A DNA stretch of 64,000 bases from Arthrobacter sp. PsM3 (GCF_030433895.1 NZ_JARUXE010000018.1:24127-88126), one strand, 5' to 3'; positions 41,485-51,140 are shown, counted from the first letter of the stretch. The notes: generated by a model not told the origin, from the sequence alone. Numbers and translations are program-made.

Positions 41485-43206
41485 CTATTTGGCGTTGTCG
41501 TAGGAGTCCACGACGGCGACACTCACCGGGAATTCCACCGGGATCCTGCCGAACAGCAGCTCCTTGGCGGCGTTCGCTGCTTCCTCGATGACCCGGACGC
41601 AGTCGGCCACCCGGTCCTCGGGGCAGTGGACCATGACTTCGTCGTGCAGGAAGAAAACCAGATCCCCGGCGGGGGTGCCGTCCGCACGCAGGGCGCGCAG
41701 CCGGCGTCGCAGTTCTGCCAGCCAGCAGGCCGCCCAGTCCGCCGCGGATCCCTGAACCACGAAGTTGCGAGTGAAGCGGCCGCGCGAGCGGGCGATCGAG
41801 TCGGCTCGGCGCTGTTCCTCGGCGCTGGTCGACTGCTGGCTTTGCAGCCAGCGGTCGGACGGCGGCGGGCTGCTGCGGCCCAGCCGTGACGTGACGGTCC
41901 TGCCGGCCTCGCCGTCGCGGGCGGCCTGTTCAACGAAGCCGACCGCACGCGGATACGTGCGGGTCAGCTGCGGCATCAGCCGGCCCGACTCGCCGGTCGT
42001 TGCCCCGTAGATCGCGCCGAGCAGCGCCACCTTCGCTTTGGCGCGGTCGCCGCCGAAGCCCTGCGCCGCGATGCCGGCATACAGGTCCTTGTCGCGCGCG
42101 GCTTCGGCCATCTTGGAATCCTGCGCCAGTGCCACGAGCACCCGGGGCTCAAGTTGCGAGGCGTCGGCGACGATCAGCTTGTGACCCGGATCGGCATGCA
42201 CGGCGCCGCGGATCTGGCGCGGAATCTGGAGCGCCCCGCCGCCGCGGGAAGCCCAGCGGCCGGAGACCACCCCGCCCACCACATACTCCGGCTGGAACCG
42301 GCCGTTCTTCACCCACGCATCCAGCCACACCCACCCGTTGGCGGCGTGCAGGCGGGACAGCTTCTTGAACGCCAGCAGCGGCTCGATCGCCGGGTGGCTG
42401 GATTCCTTCAGTTCCCACTGCCGGGTGGTCTTCACCTCGATGCCGTTCCGGTGCAGGGCGCGCATGAGCTCCTGCGGTGAATCCGGGTTCAGCGAGGGGG
42501 AATTCAGCAGCTGCCGCAGCTCGGCGGTAAGCGCCTCCAGCTTGGCCGGACGGTGGCCCAGGGGCGGCCGGGGGCCGAGGTAATCCACCAGGATCCGCTC
42601 ATGCAGTTCCTCGCGCCACGGCACGCCGGTGTGCTGCATTTCCGCTGCGATCATGGCACCGGCGGATTCGGCCGCGAGCAGCAGCTGGAGGCGCTGCTTG
42701 CGGTTGTCGCCGTGGCGTTCGACGCCGGGGCCGCCCGCCTGGCTGAGGGCCTCCTGCTGCGCGGCGTATTCCGTGCGGAGGTCTTCGGGGCTGTGGCGGG
42801 GCGTGCCGCGCATGCCGGGATCATCAAACAGTGCGCCCTGGTCAGCCGGCGGGGGAGGAGGCTGCAGCGCCCGCGGCGGCTGCAGCTCATCGTCCTGGGT
42901 CAGTTTTTCCGCGTTCTGCGCGTACGCCGTGTGGGCGGTGAACTCCGAATGCGCCAGGATCGCGCCGCACAGGGTGAGGTCGTAGCAGCGCTCCAGTTCG
43001 ACGCCGGCAGCGAGCAGCGCGGGGTACCAGTCCTGCGTGCGGTGCCAGATCCAGCGCGGCCGCCGCAGTTCGAGCGCACGCACGACGCCGGCCAGCTCGG
43101 CGGCGCCGACGATCCGCGGTACCGGTGTGGCGGGGTGCGGGGTACCGTCCGCAGTGAGTTCCTGAAGGGCTGCGCCGTCAGCGTGGGCGGCGAGCAGCAG
43201 GTACAT
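41485..43206 (-). CDS. Family A DNA polymerase with N-terminal exonuclease-like domain
   Basis: A 573-residue protein starting MYLLLAAHADGAAL. The C-terminal half is a family A polymerase: motif A IVADASQLEPRVLVALAQDS, motif B DRAKAKVALLGAIYGATTGE, and motif C FFLHDEVMVHCP. The N-terminal 200 residues resemble the 3'-5' exonuclease fold (YDLTLCGAILAHSEF) but I cannot find a full set of DEDD acidic residues. There is no 5' nuclease domain, so it is distinct from PolA. This type occurs alongside PolA in actinobacteria; a repair or accessory role is inferred. Confidence 0.88.
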   Translation of the reverse strand: MYLLLAAHADGAALQELTADGTPHPATPVPRIVGAAELAGVVRALELRRPRWIWHRTQDWYPALLAAGVELERCYDLTLCGAILAHSEFTAHTAYAQNAEKLTQDDELQPPRALQPPPPPADQGALFDDPGMRGTPRHSPEDLRTEYAAQQEALSQAGGPGVERHGDNRKQRLQLLLAAESAGAMIAAEMQHTGVPWREELHERILVDYLGPRPPLGHRPAKLEALTAELRQLLNSPSLNPDSPQELMRALHRNGIEVKTTRQWELKESSHPAIEPLLAFKKLSRLHAANGWVWLDAWVKNGRFQPEYVVGGVVSGRWASRGGGALQIPRQIRGAVHADPGHKLIVADASQLEPRVLVALAQDSKMAEAARDKDLYAGIAAQGFGGDRAKAKVALLGAIYGATTGESGRLMPQLTRTYPRAVGFVEQAARDGEAGRTVTSRLGRSSPPPSDRWLQSQQSTSAEEQRRADSIARSRGRFTRNFVVQGSAADWAACWLAELRRRLRALRADGTPAGDLVFFLHDEVMVHCPEDRVADCVRVIEEAANAAKELLFGRIPVEFPVSVAVVDSYDNAK

Positions 43207-43299
43207 ACGGTCAATTCTGCCCTGCGGGCGGCGTTCCCGGGGCCCATGGCCTGCAGTGTCCTTGCCACGTGCTTCTCCACATAGCGGCCGGAGTGGGTT

Positions 43300-44469
43300 A
43301 TGGCGGGTTCCGGGGAGGGGAAGACTGGCCGCATGAGCAGGCACCAGCTATCGGGTTCCGGCCCTGGCCCCAGGTCCGGCTTTCTGCCACCGGCCCCTGG
43401 CCCGGCCGCCGCGCCGTGGCTGCCGGCGCAGTCGTCGGAGGACCTGCTGGTGACGGGGTCCGAGCTGCTGCGCGGCGAAGTGGAACGCGTCGTGGCGGCG
43501 TCCGGCGGCCAGCTGCGCACTGTACTGAACCTCAGGGAGGCGGCGCCGTTTTGGGACCGGGCGCCGGTGGTGCTGATCGGCAGCGACCTCGCCGACTTGC
43601 CGCCGCGGGGACGTTCGCCGGCCGTCCTGGTCGGCCTCAACGGCGACGGCGACGGACTCTGGCACCTGGCGGCCGCCATAGGTGCTGAACGGGTCGCGGT
43701 GTTGCCCGACGCCGCGTCCTGGCTCGCCGAGTACCTCAGCCGCTCCCGCGCTCCCGAGTCCGGCGGGACAGTCCTCGGGATTGTCGGGGGGTGCGGCGGC
43801 GCGGGGGCCAGCACGGCCGCGGTCTGGCTCGCCCAGGCCGCCGCCCGGGAGGGACTGCGGGTGCTGCTGGTGGACGGTGACCCGTGGGGCGGGGGCCTGG
43901 AGCTGGCGCTCGCGGCCGAGGACATGCCCGGCCTCCGCTGGCAGGATCTGGCCGACGCCAGCGGCACGATCGATCCCCGCCAGCTCGCCGATTCCCTGCC
44001 CGTGGCCGGCGGGTTCCCGTTCCTTTCCTGGCCCGGGACCAAGGAGTGCCACAGCGCAGTGGACCAGGCAGTCGTGGCCGGTGTGCTGGACGCCGCCCGG
44101 CGCGGCTACGAGCTCGTCCTGGTGGACATCGGCCGGGCCCGGGAAGCCCTGCGGGCTTTCGCCTGGGACTGCGACCGCATCGTTGTCGTGGCGCCCGCGC
44201 TGCTGCGGGCGGCTGTGGCGACGGCCCGGCTCCTGCAGGACCTTCCTGCGGTGGAGACCGTGCTCGTGGTGCGGGGCAAACCCGGGGCCGCGCTGGACGC
44301 TGAGCTGATTGCCGCGTCCGTCGGGTTGCCGCTGGCCGGCACCATGCCCGACGTCAGGCGCGCCGCGGCCGCCACCGAGCTCGGGCGCCTGCTGGATACC
44401 GGGCGGCAGCGCAAGGTGCGGCGGTTTGCCGGAATGGTGCTGGACTTCGGGGCAGGAGCCACCGGTTGA
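43300..44469 (+). CDS. CpaE/Ssd-like septum-site/pilus ATPase
   Basis: A 389-residue MinD/CpaE-like protein, first gene of the Tad operon. After a Pro/Ala/Gly-rich head, a receiver-like N-terminal region precedes the ATPase domain with a deviant Walker A GIVGGCGGAGASTAAVWLA, VLLVDGDPWGGGLELALA and LVLVDIGRARE. The mycobacterial counterpart (Rv3660c, Ssd) heads the same operon and affects septation; in Caulobacter CpaE localises the pilus machine. GGAG lies 6 nt before ATG 43300; an in-frame ATG at 43333 is an alternative. Confidence 0.88.
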   Translation: MAGSGEGKTGRMSRHQLSGSGPGPRSGFLPPAPGPAAAPWLPAQSSEDLLVTGSELLRGEVERVVAASGGQLRTVLNLREAAPFWDRAPVVLIGSDLADLPPRGRSPAVLVGLNGDGDGLWHLAAAIGAERVAVLPDAASWLAEYLSRSRAPESGGTVLGIVGGCGGAGASTAAVWLAQAAAREGLRVLLVDGDPWGGGLELALAAEDMPGLRWQDLADASGTIDPRQLADSLPVAGGFPFLSWPGTKECHSAVDQAVVAGVLDAARRGYELVLVDIGRAREALRAFAWDCDRIVVVAPALLRAAVATARLLQDLPAVETVLVVRGKPGAALDAELIAASVGLPLAGTMPDVRRAAAATELGRLLDTGRQRKVRRFAGMVLDFGAGATG

Positions 44470-45710
44470 GCGCCCATTCGGCGCCGGGGCCCCCGGATTG
44501 CGGCGGAAGCCCGGGCGCCGCGCGGTACCGGCCCCCTGACCGCGCCTCCGTGGACGCGCGGTTGCTGGAATCCGTCCGCGAATCCGTGATGTCCGACGCC
44601 GGGCCGGTGACCCCGTCCCGCGTGGCAGCCGCCGTGCAAGCGAGTGGACGCCTGCTGGGGACGGCGGGCGCCCTGGCCGCGGTCGAGGGGATCAGCGCGG
44701 AACTGAGCGGACTCGGACCCCTGCAGGTCCTGGTCCGGGACCCGGCCGTGACGGACATCTTTGTCAACGGCCCGGGCTCTGTCTGGCTGGACCGCGGCGG
44801 CGGACTGGAGAGGGCGCCGGTGGTGTTCTCCGGCGAAACGCAGGTCCGGGCGCTGGCGGCGCGGCTGGTGTCGGCCGGCGGGAGGCGCCTGGACGATGCC
44901 TCGCCCTGCGTCGATGTCAGGCTCGACGGCGGCTTCCGGGTCCATGCTGTGCTGCCGCCGATCTCCACGGCGGGGACACTCCTGAGTGTCAGGATCCGGC
45001 GTGAACGGGTCTTCTCGATGGAAGAGCTCAGGCAGAACGGGATGTTCGGGTCACTGGTGCAGTCCGTGCTGGAACGGATGGTGGAACACCGTTTGAGTTT
45101 CCTGATCAGCGGAGCCACCGGGTCCGGGAAGACCACGCTGCTGGCCACGCTGCTGGGCCTGTGTTCGCCGGGCGAGCGGCTGGTCCTGATTGAGGACGCC
45201 GCGGAGCTCAACCCGGTTCACCCGCACGTCGTGTCGCTAGAGGCGCGGCACGGAAACCTTGAAGGCGGCGGGGTGGTGGATTTGGGCGAGCTCGTGCGGC
45301 AGTCCCTGAGGATGCGGCCGGACCGGCTGGTCGTGGGGGAGTGCCGGGGTGCTGAAGTGCGCGAGCTGCTGGCCGCCATGAATACCGGCCACAGCGGAGG
45401 CGGCGGAACCATTCACGCCAACACCGCGGCCGACGTGCCCGCACGGTTAACGGCGCTGGGTGCGCTTGCCGGACTGGGTCAGGACGCGGTCCGCCTGCAG
45501 GCAGCCAGCGCGCTCGACGCAGTGGTCCACGTGGAAAGGATGAACGGTAGTCGCACCGTGGCCTGCATCGGTGTGCTGGAAGGCGGCCCCGCGGGCCTGG
45601 TCGTCAGCTGCGCACTGGACATTTGCGGCGGTGCCGTCCGTTGCGGGCCGGCCTGGCCCGGGTTGGCGGGCCGTCTCGGATTGGACCCGGCCGGAGCGGG
45701 CACTGCATGA
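44466..45710 (+). CDS. tadA: TadA/CpaF-type secretion ATPase
   Basis: A 414-residue type II/IV secretion ATPase that powers assembly of Flp pili. VTDIFVNGPGSVWLDRGGG is the N-terminal signature; Walker A is SGATGSGKTTLLATLLG, the Asp box is LVLIEDAAELNP, and Walker B and His box are RPDRLVVGECRGAEV and GHSGGGGTIHANTAADVPAR. The TTG start overlaps the stop of the preceding gene. All genes from 43300 to 48590 overlap or nearly touch, showing one operon apart from the gap before the pilin gene. Confidence 0.95.
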   Translation: MSAHSAPGPPDCGGSPGAARYRPPDRASVDARLLESVRESVMSDAGPVTPSRVAAAVQASGRLLGTAGALAAVEGISAELSGLGPLQVLVRDPAVTDIFVNGPGSVWLDRGGGLERAPVVFSGETQVRALAARLVSAGGRRLDDASPCVDVRLDGGFRVHAVLPPISTAGTLLSVRIRRERVFSMEELRQNGMFGSLVQSVLERMVEHRLSFLISGATGSGKTTLLATLLGLCSPGERLVLIEDAAELNPVHPHVVSLEARHGNLEGGGVVDLGELVRQSLRMRPDRLVVGECRGAEVRELLAAMNTGHSGGGGTIHANTAADVPARLTALGALAGLGQDAVRLQAASALDAVVHVERMNGSRTVACIGVLEGGPAGLVVSCALDICGGAVRCGPAWPGLAGRLGLDPAGAGTA

Positions 45711-46537
45711 CAGCCCTGCTCATTGGCGTCCTGGCGCTCGCCGTGGTTTTGGCGCTCTCGCCGCCACGGACCCCGCGCCGCCGGATTCGCGCGGCGTTCG
45801 CCGCAGCACAAGTTGTGCCAGCCGAGGGCACCCGGGCGGAATCCGGCAGGCTGCCCGGATGGCGGAGCCGGAACGCGCCCACAGTTTCGATGACCCTGCT
45901 CGTGCAGCAGATGGCGGCATTGCTGAAGGGTGGCCGCGCTCCGGCGCGGTTGTGGGATGAGCTGTGGCTCCTGCACGGGGGCGGCCCGTCCGGCTCCCTG
46001 CACGCGGGCGGCCCCTCCGGCCGGAGCCCGGGGCTGGCACCGGGATCCGTGCGGATGCTCGCTGCAGCCCGCGCGGCAGCGATGCGCGGGTCCCCGGTCG
46101 CGGCGGCGATCCGTTCCGGGGGCACGGCCCTGTCCGGCGGACCGGGCGCCCGGCTGACCAGGGACAGTGGCGCAGGGCAGGGTCTGCGCGAACATCGCGT
46201 CTGGTGTCAGCTCGCGGCGTGCTTCGACGTTGCCGAGGCCAGCGGCTGCCCGCTGGCAGAGGTGTTGACCCGCTTCGCAGCCCAGCTCGAGGCCGAGGAC
46301 GACGCCGAGGCGGCCAGACAGACGGCGTTGGCCGGGCCCCGCGCGACCGTACGGCTGCTGACCTGGCTGCCGTTTCTGGGCCTGGGTCTGGGCACGCTGC
46401 TGGGCGTGGATCCTGTCGAGGTCCTGCTGGGGACCCCTCTCGGCGTGGCGGCGCTCGCGGCGGGTCTTGCGCTGACCGCGGCAGGCCGGATCTGGTCAGC
46501 GCGGCTCGTCCGCGCGGCTGCCGGGCTTCACTCATGA
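45707..46537 (+). CDS. tadB: TadB-like pilus membrane protein
   Basis: A 276-residue inner-membrane protein starting MTALLIGVLALAVVLAL and ending with two hydrophobic segments (LLTWLPFLGLGLGTLLG and VAALAAGLALTAAGRIW). The cytoplasmic part has the type II secretion F-domain-like pattern (QMAALLKGGRAPARLWDELW, ACFDVAEASGCPLAEVLTRF). A Gly/Pro/Ser-rich insert lies near residue 95. It overlaps tadA by 4 nt. Confidence 0.88.
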   Translation: MTALLIGVLALAVVLALSPPRTPRRRIRAAFAAAQVVPAEGTRAESGRLPGWRSRNAPTVSMTLLVQQMAALLKGGRAPARLWDELWLLHGGGPSGSLHAGGPSGRSPGLAPGSVRMLAAARAAAMRGSPVAAAIRSGGTALSGGPGARLTRDSGAGQGLREHRVWCQLAACFDVAEASGCPLAEVLTRFAAQLEAEDDAEAARQTALAGPRATVRLLTWLPFLGLGLGTLLGVDPVEVLLGTPLGVAALAAGLALTAAGRIWSARLVRAAAGLHS

Positions 46538-47145
46538 CAGCCGATGCGGCTGGCCTGTCGGTGCTTGCGATTCTGGCGGTCGCTGCTGTGACGGCGCTGT
46601 CAGAGCGTGGGCTGTCCCGGCGGAGACTCCGACGCCAGCTGCCCCCTGTCCTGGGCGCCGGAAACTCAGACCGCTCAAGTTCCGGCCGCACGCCGGCCGG
46701 GGAAGCCGGCGGTCCCGGCATCGGCGACGCGGCAATGATGCTGGAACTTATCGGCGCGATGCTGGACGCGGGAGCCGGGCTTGGCCGTGCACTGGCTCTG
46801 GTGGCCGAACTCGCCGGGCCGGACGTCCGTGGCCCGCTGCGGCCGGTCGTCGCGGCGCTCGCCATAGGCGCGGATTGGGAAACGGCCTGGCGCGGTTCCG
46901 ACGTCCGGTCGCCGGAACTTCTCGCCCTCCGCCAGGCGCTGGGATTCGCAGCGCTCACCGGCGCCCCGTCCTCGGCGATCCTCTTCGCCCAGGCGGCCCG
47001 CATGCGCCGCGAGCGATTCCGGTCCGCGGAGAAACAGGCCGCGGCCCTGGGCGTGAAGCTCGTTGTGCCGCTGGGCCTGTGTTCGCTGCCTGCCTTCATC
47101 TGCCTGGGAGTCGTTCCGGTGCTGCTGGCCATGCTGCCGGGCTGA
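46534..47145 (+). CDS. tadC: TadC-like pilus membrane protein
   Basis: A 203-residue membrane protein with an N-terminal helix (LSVLAILAVAAVTAL), a cytoplasmic F-domain (MMLELIGAMLDAGAGLGRAL, FAALTGAPSSAILFAQAARM) and a C-terminal double hydrophobic stretch (LVVPLGLCSLPAFICLGVVP). It would pair with TadB as the pilus assembly platform. It overlaps tadB by 4 nt. Confidence 0.88.
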   Translation: MTADAAGLSVLAILAVAAVTALSERGLSRRRLRRQLPPVLGAGNSDRSSSGRTPAGEAGGPGIGDAAMMLELIGAMLDAGAGLGRALALVAELAGPDVRGPLRPVVAALAIGADWETAWRGSDVRSPELLALRQALGFAALTGAPSSAILFAQAARMRRERFRSAEKQAAALGVKLVVPLGLCSLPAFICLGVVPVLLAMLPG

Positions 47146-47305
47146 CGCCGTGGGTGGACGGCGGTGCTGGGGGAGCCTTCCTCCACAGTCCCCATTGGGG
47201 GCAGTTTTCCACTTGGCCGGGAAACCGCCTTACCTGGCGCCGCGCCGGCCGGAAGAGTCTAGGGACAGCCGGCGGTCCTGCCGGCACCCAGGGAAAGGGA
47301 AGTCC

Positions 47306-47626
47306 ATGTCAGTCCAACACAACGTGCCCGTCGGCACCCGGAGGGCCCAGCACGCCCAGCACGCCCAGCACATCCAAAACCTCCGCTCCCAGACGGACGG
47401 CGCAGAGATCCGGGAGATCTATCCGGGGGCGGCCGCTGCCGAGCCGTTCCGGGCGCGACGTCGCAGAAAGCTGTTCGGCTCCGAGCGGGGGATGGCGACG
47501 GCCGAGTACGCCATTGCCACGCTCGCCGCGGTGGGGTTTGCCGGCATCCTCGTCTTTATCATGCGCAGTGACGAGGTCCGGGGTTTTCTGCTGAACCTCA
47601 TCCGCACGGCGCTCGCCTTGCCATGA
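47306..47626 (+). CDS. Flp-type pilin precursor (DUF4244)
   Basis: A 106-residue prepilin. A long polar leader with a HAQHAQHAQH repeat (9-bp tandem repeat in the DNA) and the basic patch RARRRRKLFGSERG precedes MATAEYAIATLAAVGFAGIL, where Glu at position 5 after the Gly marks a type IV prepilin cleavage site. The hydrophobic segment would form the pilus core. DUF4244 is the actinobacterial Flp pilin family. GGGAAAG precedes the ATG. A 160-nt gap after tadC could contain its own promoter. Confidence 0.9.
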   Translation: MSVQHNVPVGTRRAQHAQHAQHIQNLRSQTDGAEIREIYPGAAAAEPFRARRRRKLFGSERGMATAEYAIATLAAVGFAGILVFIMRSDEVRGFLLNLIRTALALP

Positions 47627-48117
47627 ACCGCGGATGGCCGGCCGGAGGCGTGAACCGGGCAGGCGCGTCCCCTCGGGCGGGCGCGCCTGCGCGGCGGTGG
47701 CAGGTCGGTCGCTCCGATACGGGCCGCGGGGCCGTCACGGCTGAGTTCGCGGTGGCGCTGCCCGCCGTTATGCTCCTGCTGGCGCTGCTGCTGGCCGGCT
47801 CAGCGGCGGGGGTCACCCAGCTGCGGCTGGAGGAGGCCGCGCGGGCCGGCGCCCGCGCCCTGGCCCGGGGCGAGGACGCCGGCGCAGTGGGCGCCATCGT
47901 CCGGCGGCTCGCGGGTGACTCGGCGGCATCTGCCGTGGCGTCCGAGGGCGAATGGCTCAGCGTAACGGTCTCCGGCAGGGTTCCCGGCGCCGTCGGTTCG
48001 CTTCTTCCCTGGACACTCTCGGCCCGCGCCTGGACCCGGGGCGAAACGTCCGGCCCGTCAGCCGCGGCCGGGGTAATCCGGACGTGGCGCTGCCAGCTGC
48101 AGAGTCTCGCCGCGTGA
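47623..48117 (+). CDS. TadE-like pseudopilin
   Basis: A 164-residue protein with a 38-residue basic leader and GAVTAEFAVALPAVMLLLAL, the TadE prepilin motif with Glu at position 5. The exposed part (SVTVSGRVPGAVGSLLPWTL) is small. It overlaps the pilin gene by 4 nt. Confidence 0.88.
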   Translation: MNRGWPAGGVNRAGASPRAGAPARRWQVGRSDTGRGAVTAEFAVALPAVMLLLALLLAGSAAGVTQLRLEEAARAGARALARGEDAGAVGAIVRRLAGDSAASAVASEGEWLSVTVSGRVPGAVGSLLPWTLSARAWTRGETSGPSAAAGVIRTWRCQLQSLAA

Positions 48118-48590
48118 GCGGGCAGCCTTCGTGGGTGCACGCCGCGTGCGCCCAGCCGGAATGGCCGGGGTGTTCGGCGCAGTGCGAGCAGCCGCAGCAC
48201 CTCGAACACACGGAGTCCCCGCCGCACTTTGAGCGGCTGAACCACCCGGAGCACCCGGAGCGCGGCGCCGGGACCGTCCTTGCGCTCGGGCTGGGGCTGC
48301 TGGTCGTCCTGGCAGCGGTCCTGATCGCGTTGCTGGCCCAGTCGGCAGCAATGGCAACCCGCGCGGCGGCAGCCGCTGATCTGGCGGCCCTTGCTGCCGC
48401 GGATGCTGCCCGGGGAATTATCCCGGGAGACCCCTGCGACGTCGCGGCCGACGTCGCACGCCGGAACAAGGCCAGGGTTCTCAGCTGCTCCGAGGGCGCC
48501 GGCAGCACGGTCCAGGTCCGCACGGAGCTTGAGGTCCGCAGCCCCGTGGGCCGGGCCACCGGGCTGGCCAGGGCGGGGCCGCCCCCGTAA
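48114..48590 (+). CDS. TadE-like / Rv3654c-type secreted pseudopilin
   Basis: A 158-residue protein; the GTG overlaps the previous stop. A polar, His/Pro-rich head (LEHTESPPHFERLNHPEHPE) precedes the conserved GAGTVLALGLGLLVVLAAVLIALLA-type hydrophobic segment and SAAMATRAAAAADLAALAAA, then CDVAADVARRNKARVLSC with two Cys. It corresponds to the last gene of the mycobacterial-type Tad cluster. Function beyond pilus assembly is unknown. Confidence 0.82.
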   Translation: MSGQPSWVHAACAQPEWPGCSAQCEQPQHLEHTESPPHFERLNHPEHPERGAGTVLALGLGLLVVLAAVLIALLAQSAAMATRAAAAADLAALAAADAARGIIPGDPCDVAADVARRNKARVLSCSEGAGSTVQVRTELEVRSPVGRATGLARAGPPP

Positions 48591-48610
48591 GCCGGTGGCC
48601 GCAGCGGGGA

Positions 48611-50998
48611 CTACGCCTGCAGCGGTGTCGCGGCCTGGTCCGGCTGCCCGGTGCGCATCCGGTCCGTCGCGTCCTTGAGCAGCACGTCGATGAGGGTTAC
48701 GGCAGCGTCCTTGTCGAGGGGGTTGTTCTTGTTGCCGCACTTGGGCGACTGCACGCAGGACGGGCAGCCGGACTCGCATTCGCAGGCCTTGATCGCGTCA
48801 CGGGTGGCGGCGAGCCAGACCCGGGCCTTGTCGTAGCCGCGCTCGGCGAAGCCCGCGCCGCCGGGGTGGCCGTCGTAGACAAAAATGGTCGGCACGCCGG
48901 TGTCGGCGTGGATGGCGGTGGAGACGCCGCCGATGTCCCAGCGGTCGCTGGAGGCAACCAGCGGAAGGAGACCGATCGCCGCGTGCTCCGCGGCGTGCAG
49001 GGCACCCGGGAACTGGGCCTCGATCAGCCCCGCGCCGGTCAGCGATCGGTTGTCCATGACAAACCACACCGCTTTGGTGAACAGGTCCCGGGCCCCCAGC
49101 TGCAGCGGTTCCTCGCCGAGGATCTCATTCGAGATCAGCGCCTTGCGCTGGAAGGAGACCACCTGCGTTGTCACCTTCACGTCGCCGAAATGCACGGCCA
49201 CATCGCCCCACTGGGTGGTGCGCTGCGTTTCGAGCACCTCGATCTGGGTCACGTCCCGTGCGGTGGTGTAGTAGTCGGGGTTCGCCCGGCGCACCATCAC
49301 GCAGTGGTCGTCCTCGTTCAGGTCCTCCACCACGTAGCTCTCGCCCTGGTGGACGTAGATGGCACCCGTGTGGGCCTGATAATGCGTCTGCGGGGAATCC
49401 ATGGTCCCGAGCAGGGAGCCGGTGTCGGCGTCCACGATGCTCACCGGCCCGCCGCCGTCGGCCCTCAGGTTCACCATAGCCGCGGCGCTTTGCGGGTGGG
49501 TCCAGAACCACCCCGCCGGGCGCCGGCGCAGATACCCCTGGGCCACCAGCTGGTCCAGCAATTTCTCGGACGTCGCACCGAAAAGGCCCAGTTCGGCGTG
49601 CCCGAGCGGCAGCTCTGCTGCAGCGGCACACAAATGAGGACCCAGCACATAGGGATTGGAGGGATCGAAGACCGTGGCCTCCACCGAGACGTCGAAGATC
49701 GCCTCGGGGTGGTTCACGAGGTACGTGTCCAGCGGGTCGTCGCTCGCAACGAAAGCTGCGATGGCATCCTGCCCCGCCCGGCCGGCCCGGCCGATCTGCT
49801 GGAACAACGACGCCCGGGTCCCTGGCCAGCCCGCGACGAGCACAGCGTCGAGGCCGGAGATGTCGATCCCCAGCTCCAGGGCGGAGGTGCTGGAGACGCC
49901 CAGCAGTTCCCCTGAGCGCAGAGATTTCTCCAGGGCGCGGCGCTCCTCCGGCAGGTAGCCCGAACGATAGGCGGCGACCCGTTGCGGAAGGCTGGGATCG
50001 ACCTCGTCGAGGAGGCGCTTGGTGATGGAGGCAATGGTCTCGGCGCCGCGCCGGGACTTAATGAACGCAATGGTCCGCACCCGCGAGGAGACCAGGTTGG
50101 CCAGCAGGTCCGCGGTTTCCGCCACGGCTGTGCGCCGCTCCTTGGCGCCGTTCTCGCCCCGGACCTCGCTCAGGGCAGGCTCCCAGAACGCGACGGTGGT
50201 GGAGCCGTGCGGCGAGGAGTCCTCGGACACGGCACGGACGGGAGCGCCGATGAGCCGGCCGAAGGAGGTCCCGGGCTCGGAAGCCGTGGCCGAGGCCGCG
50301 ATGAACACCGGCCCGGACCCGTCGGGGCTGTAGTAGGCGCAGATGCGGCGCAGCCGCCGCATCAGATTGGCAACGTGCGACCCGAAGACGCCGCGGTAAC
50401 TGTGGGCCTCGTCGACGATCACGTAGCGCAGCCGGCGGAAGAACCGAGCCCACCACGCGTGGTTGGGGAGAATCCCGAAATGCAGCATGTCCGGGTTGGC
50501 CAGGATGAAGTTCGCGTGGTCCCGGATCCAGCGGCGGGACGCGGGGTCAGTGTCGCCGTCATAGGTCTCGGCCCGGACGGTCGGGAGCTTCAGGGCCCGG
50601 ATGGCAGCCAGCTGGTCGGCCGCCAGGGCCTTGGTGGGCGAGAGATAGAGGGTGACGGCGCCGTCGTCGTGGATCTTGCCCGGTTCGGCAAGTACCCGCA
50701 GCTCGGAGCGGTGGATCGCGTCCAGCGCCGGCAGCTGGTAGGCCAGCGACTTTCCCGAGGCGGTGCCGGTGGCGATCACGACGTGCCCGCCGGCGTGGGC
50801 GAGTTCGGCGGCCTGGATCTGGTGGCGGTACGGCTCGTGGATGCCGAGCGAACCGTAGGCGTTCACCACATCGGGGTGGGCCCACTCGGGCCAGGGCGCG
50901 TGGACGGCCTGGCGGGCGGGGATGGTGCGCACATGACGGAGCTGTTCCGGGTCCGGGCCGCGGCCCAGCAACGAAATCAGGGAATCATGTGGGTTCAC
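48611..50998 (-). CDS. DEAD/DEAH helicase of the MrfA/Hrq1 type (DUF1998)
   Basis: A 795-residue superfamily 2 helicase. Motif I is VIATGTASGKSLAYQLPAL, Ia LYLSPTKALAADQ, II VIVDEAHSYRG, III IAASATASEP, then the second RecA domain with IAFIKSRRGAETI and QQIGRAGRAGQ. The C-terminal DUF1998 region ends in the Cys cluster CECESGCPSCVQSPKCGNKN. This layout matches MrfA of Bacillus (mitomycin repair) and eukaryotic Hrq1. The GTG start is weakly supported. It is convergent with the Tad operon, as in mycobacteria (Rv3649). Confidence 0.93.
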   Translation of the reverse strand: MNPHDSLISLLGRGPDPEQLRHVRTIPARQAVHAPWPEWAHPDVVNAYGSLGIHEPYRHQIQAAELAHAGGHVVIATGTASGKSLAYQLPALDAIHRSELRVLAEPGKIHDDGAVTLYLSPTKALAADQLAAIRALKLPTVRAETYDGDTDPASRRWIRDHANFILANPDMLHFGILPNHAWWARFFRRLRYVIVDEAHSYRGVFGSHVANLMRRLRRICAYYSPDGSGPVFIAASATASEPGTSFGRLIGAPVRAVSEDSSPHGSTTVAFWEPALSEVRGENGAKERRTAVAETADLLANLVSSRVRTIAFIKSRRGAETIASITKRLLDEVDPSLPQRVAAYRSGYLPEERRALEKSLRSGELLGVSSTSALELGIDISGLDAVLVAGWPGTRASLFQQIGRAGRAGQDAIAAFVASDDPLDTYLVNHPEAIFDVSVEATVFDPSNPYVLGPHLCAAAAELPLGHAELGLFGATSEKLLDQLVAQGYLRRRPAGWFWTHPQSAAAMVNLRADGGGPVSIVDADTGSLLGTMDSPQTHYQAHTGAIYVHQGESYVVEDLNEDDHCVMVRRANPDYYTTARDVTQIEVLETQRTTQWGDVAVHFGDVKVTTQVVSFQRKALISNEILGEEPLQLGARDLFTKAVWFVMDNRSLTGAGLIEAQFPGALHAAEHAAIGLLPLVASSDRWDIGGVSTAIHADTGVPTIFVYDGHPGGAGFAERGYDKARVWLAATRDAIKACECESGCPSCVQSPKCGNKNNPLDKDAAVTLIDVLLKDATDRMRTGQPDQAATPLQA

Positions 50999-51140
50999 TC
51001 GTACATTCTTTCACCCGGCCTCAAATCGCCCGGGGCACAGAACCCGCCGGCACAGACCCCGCCAGCACTCGGCCGCCTGCACTCGGCCGCCGGAACGGAA
51101 CCCGACGGCACATGACTGCCAGCCTGGACCTGCCAGGGCC

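Noticed and set aside
45720..47195. A 491-codon minus-strand frame across tadB, tadC and neighbours
   Set aside because: Ser/Arg/Pro-rich antisense shadow of four overlapping plus-strand Tad genes.
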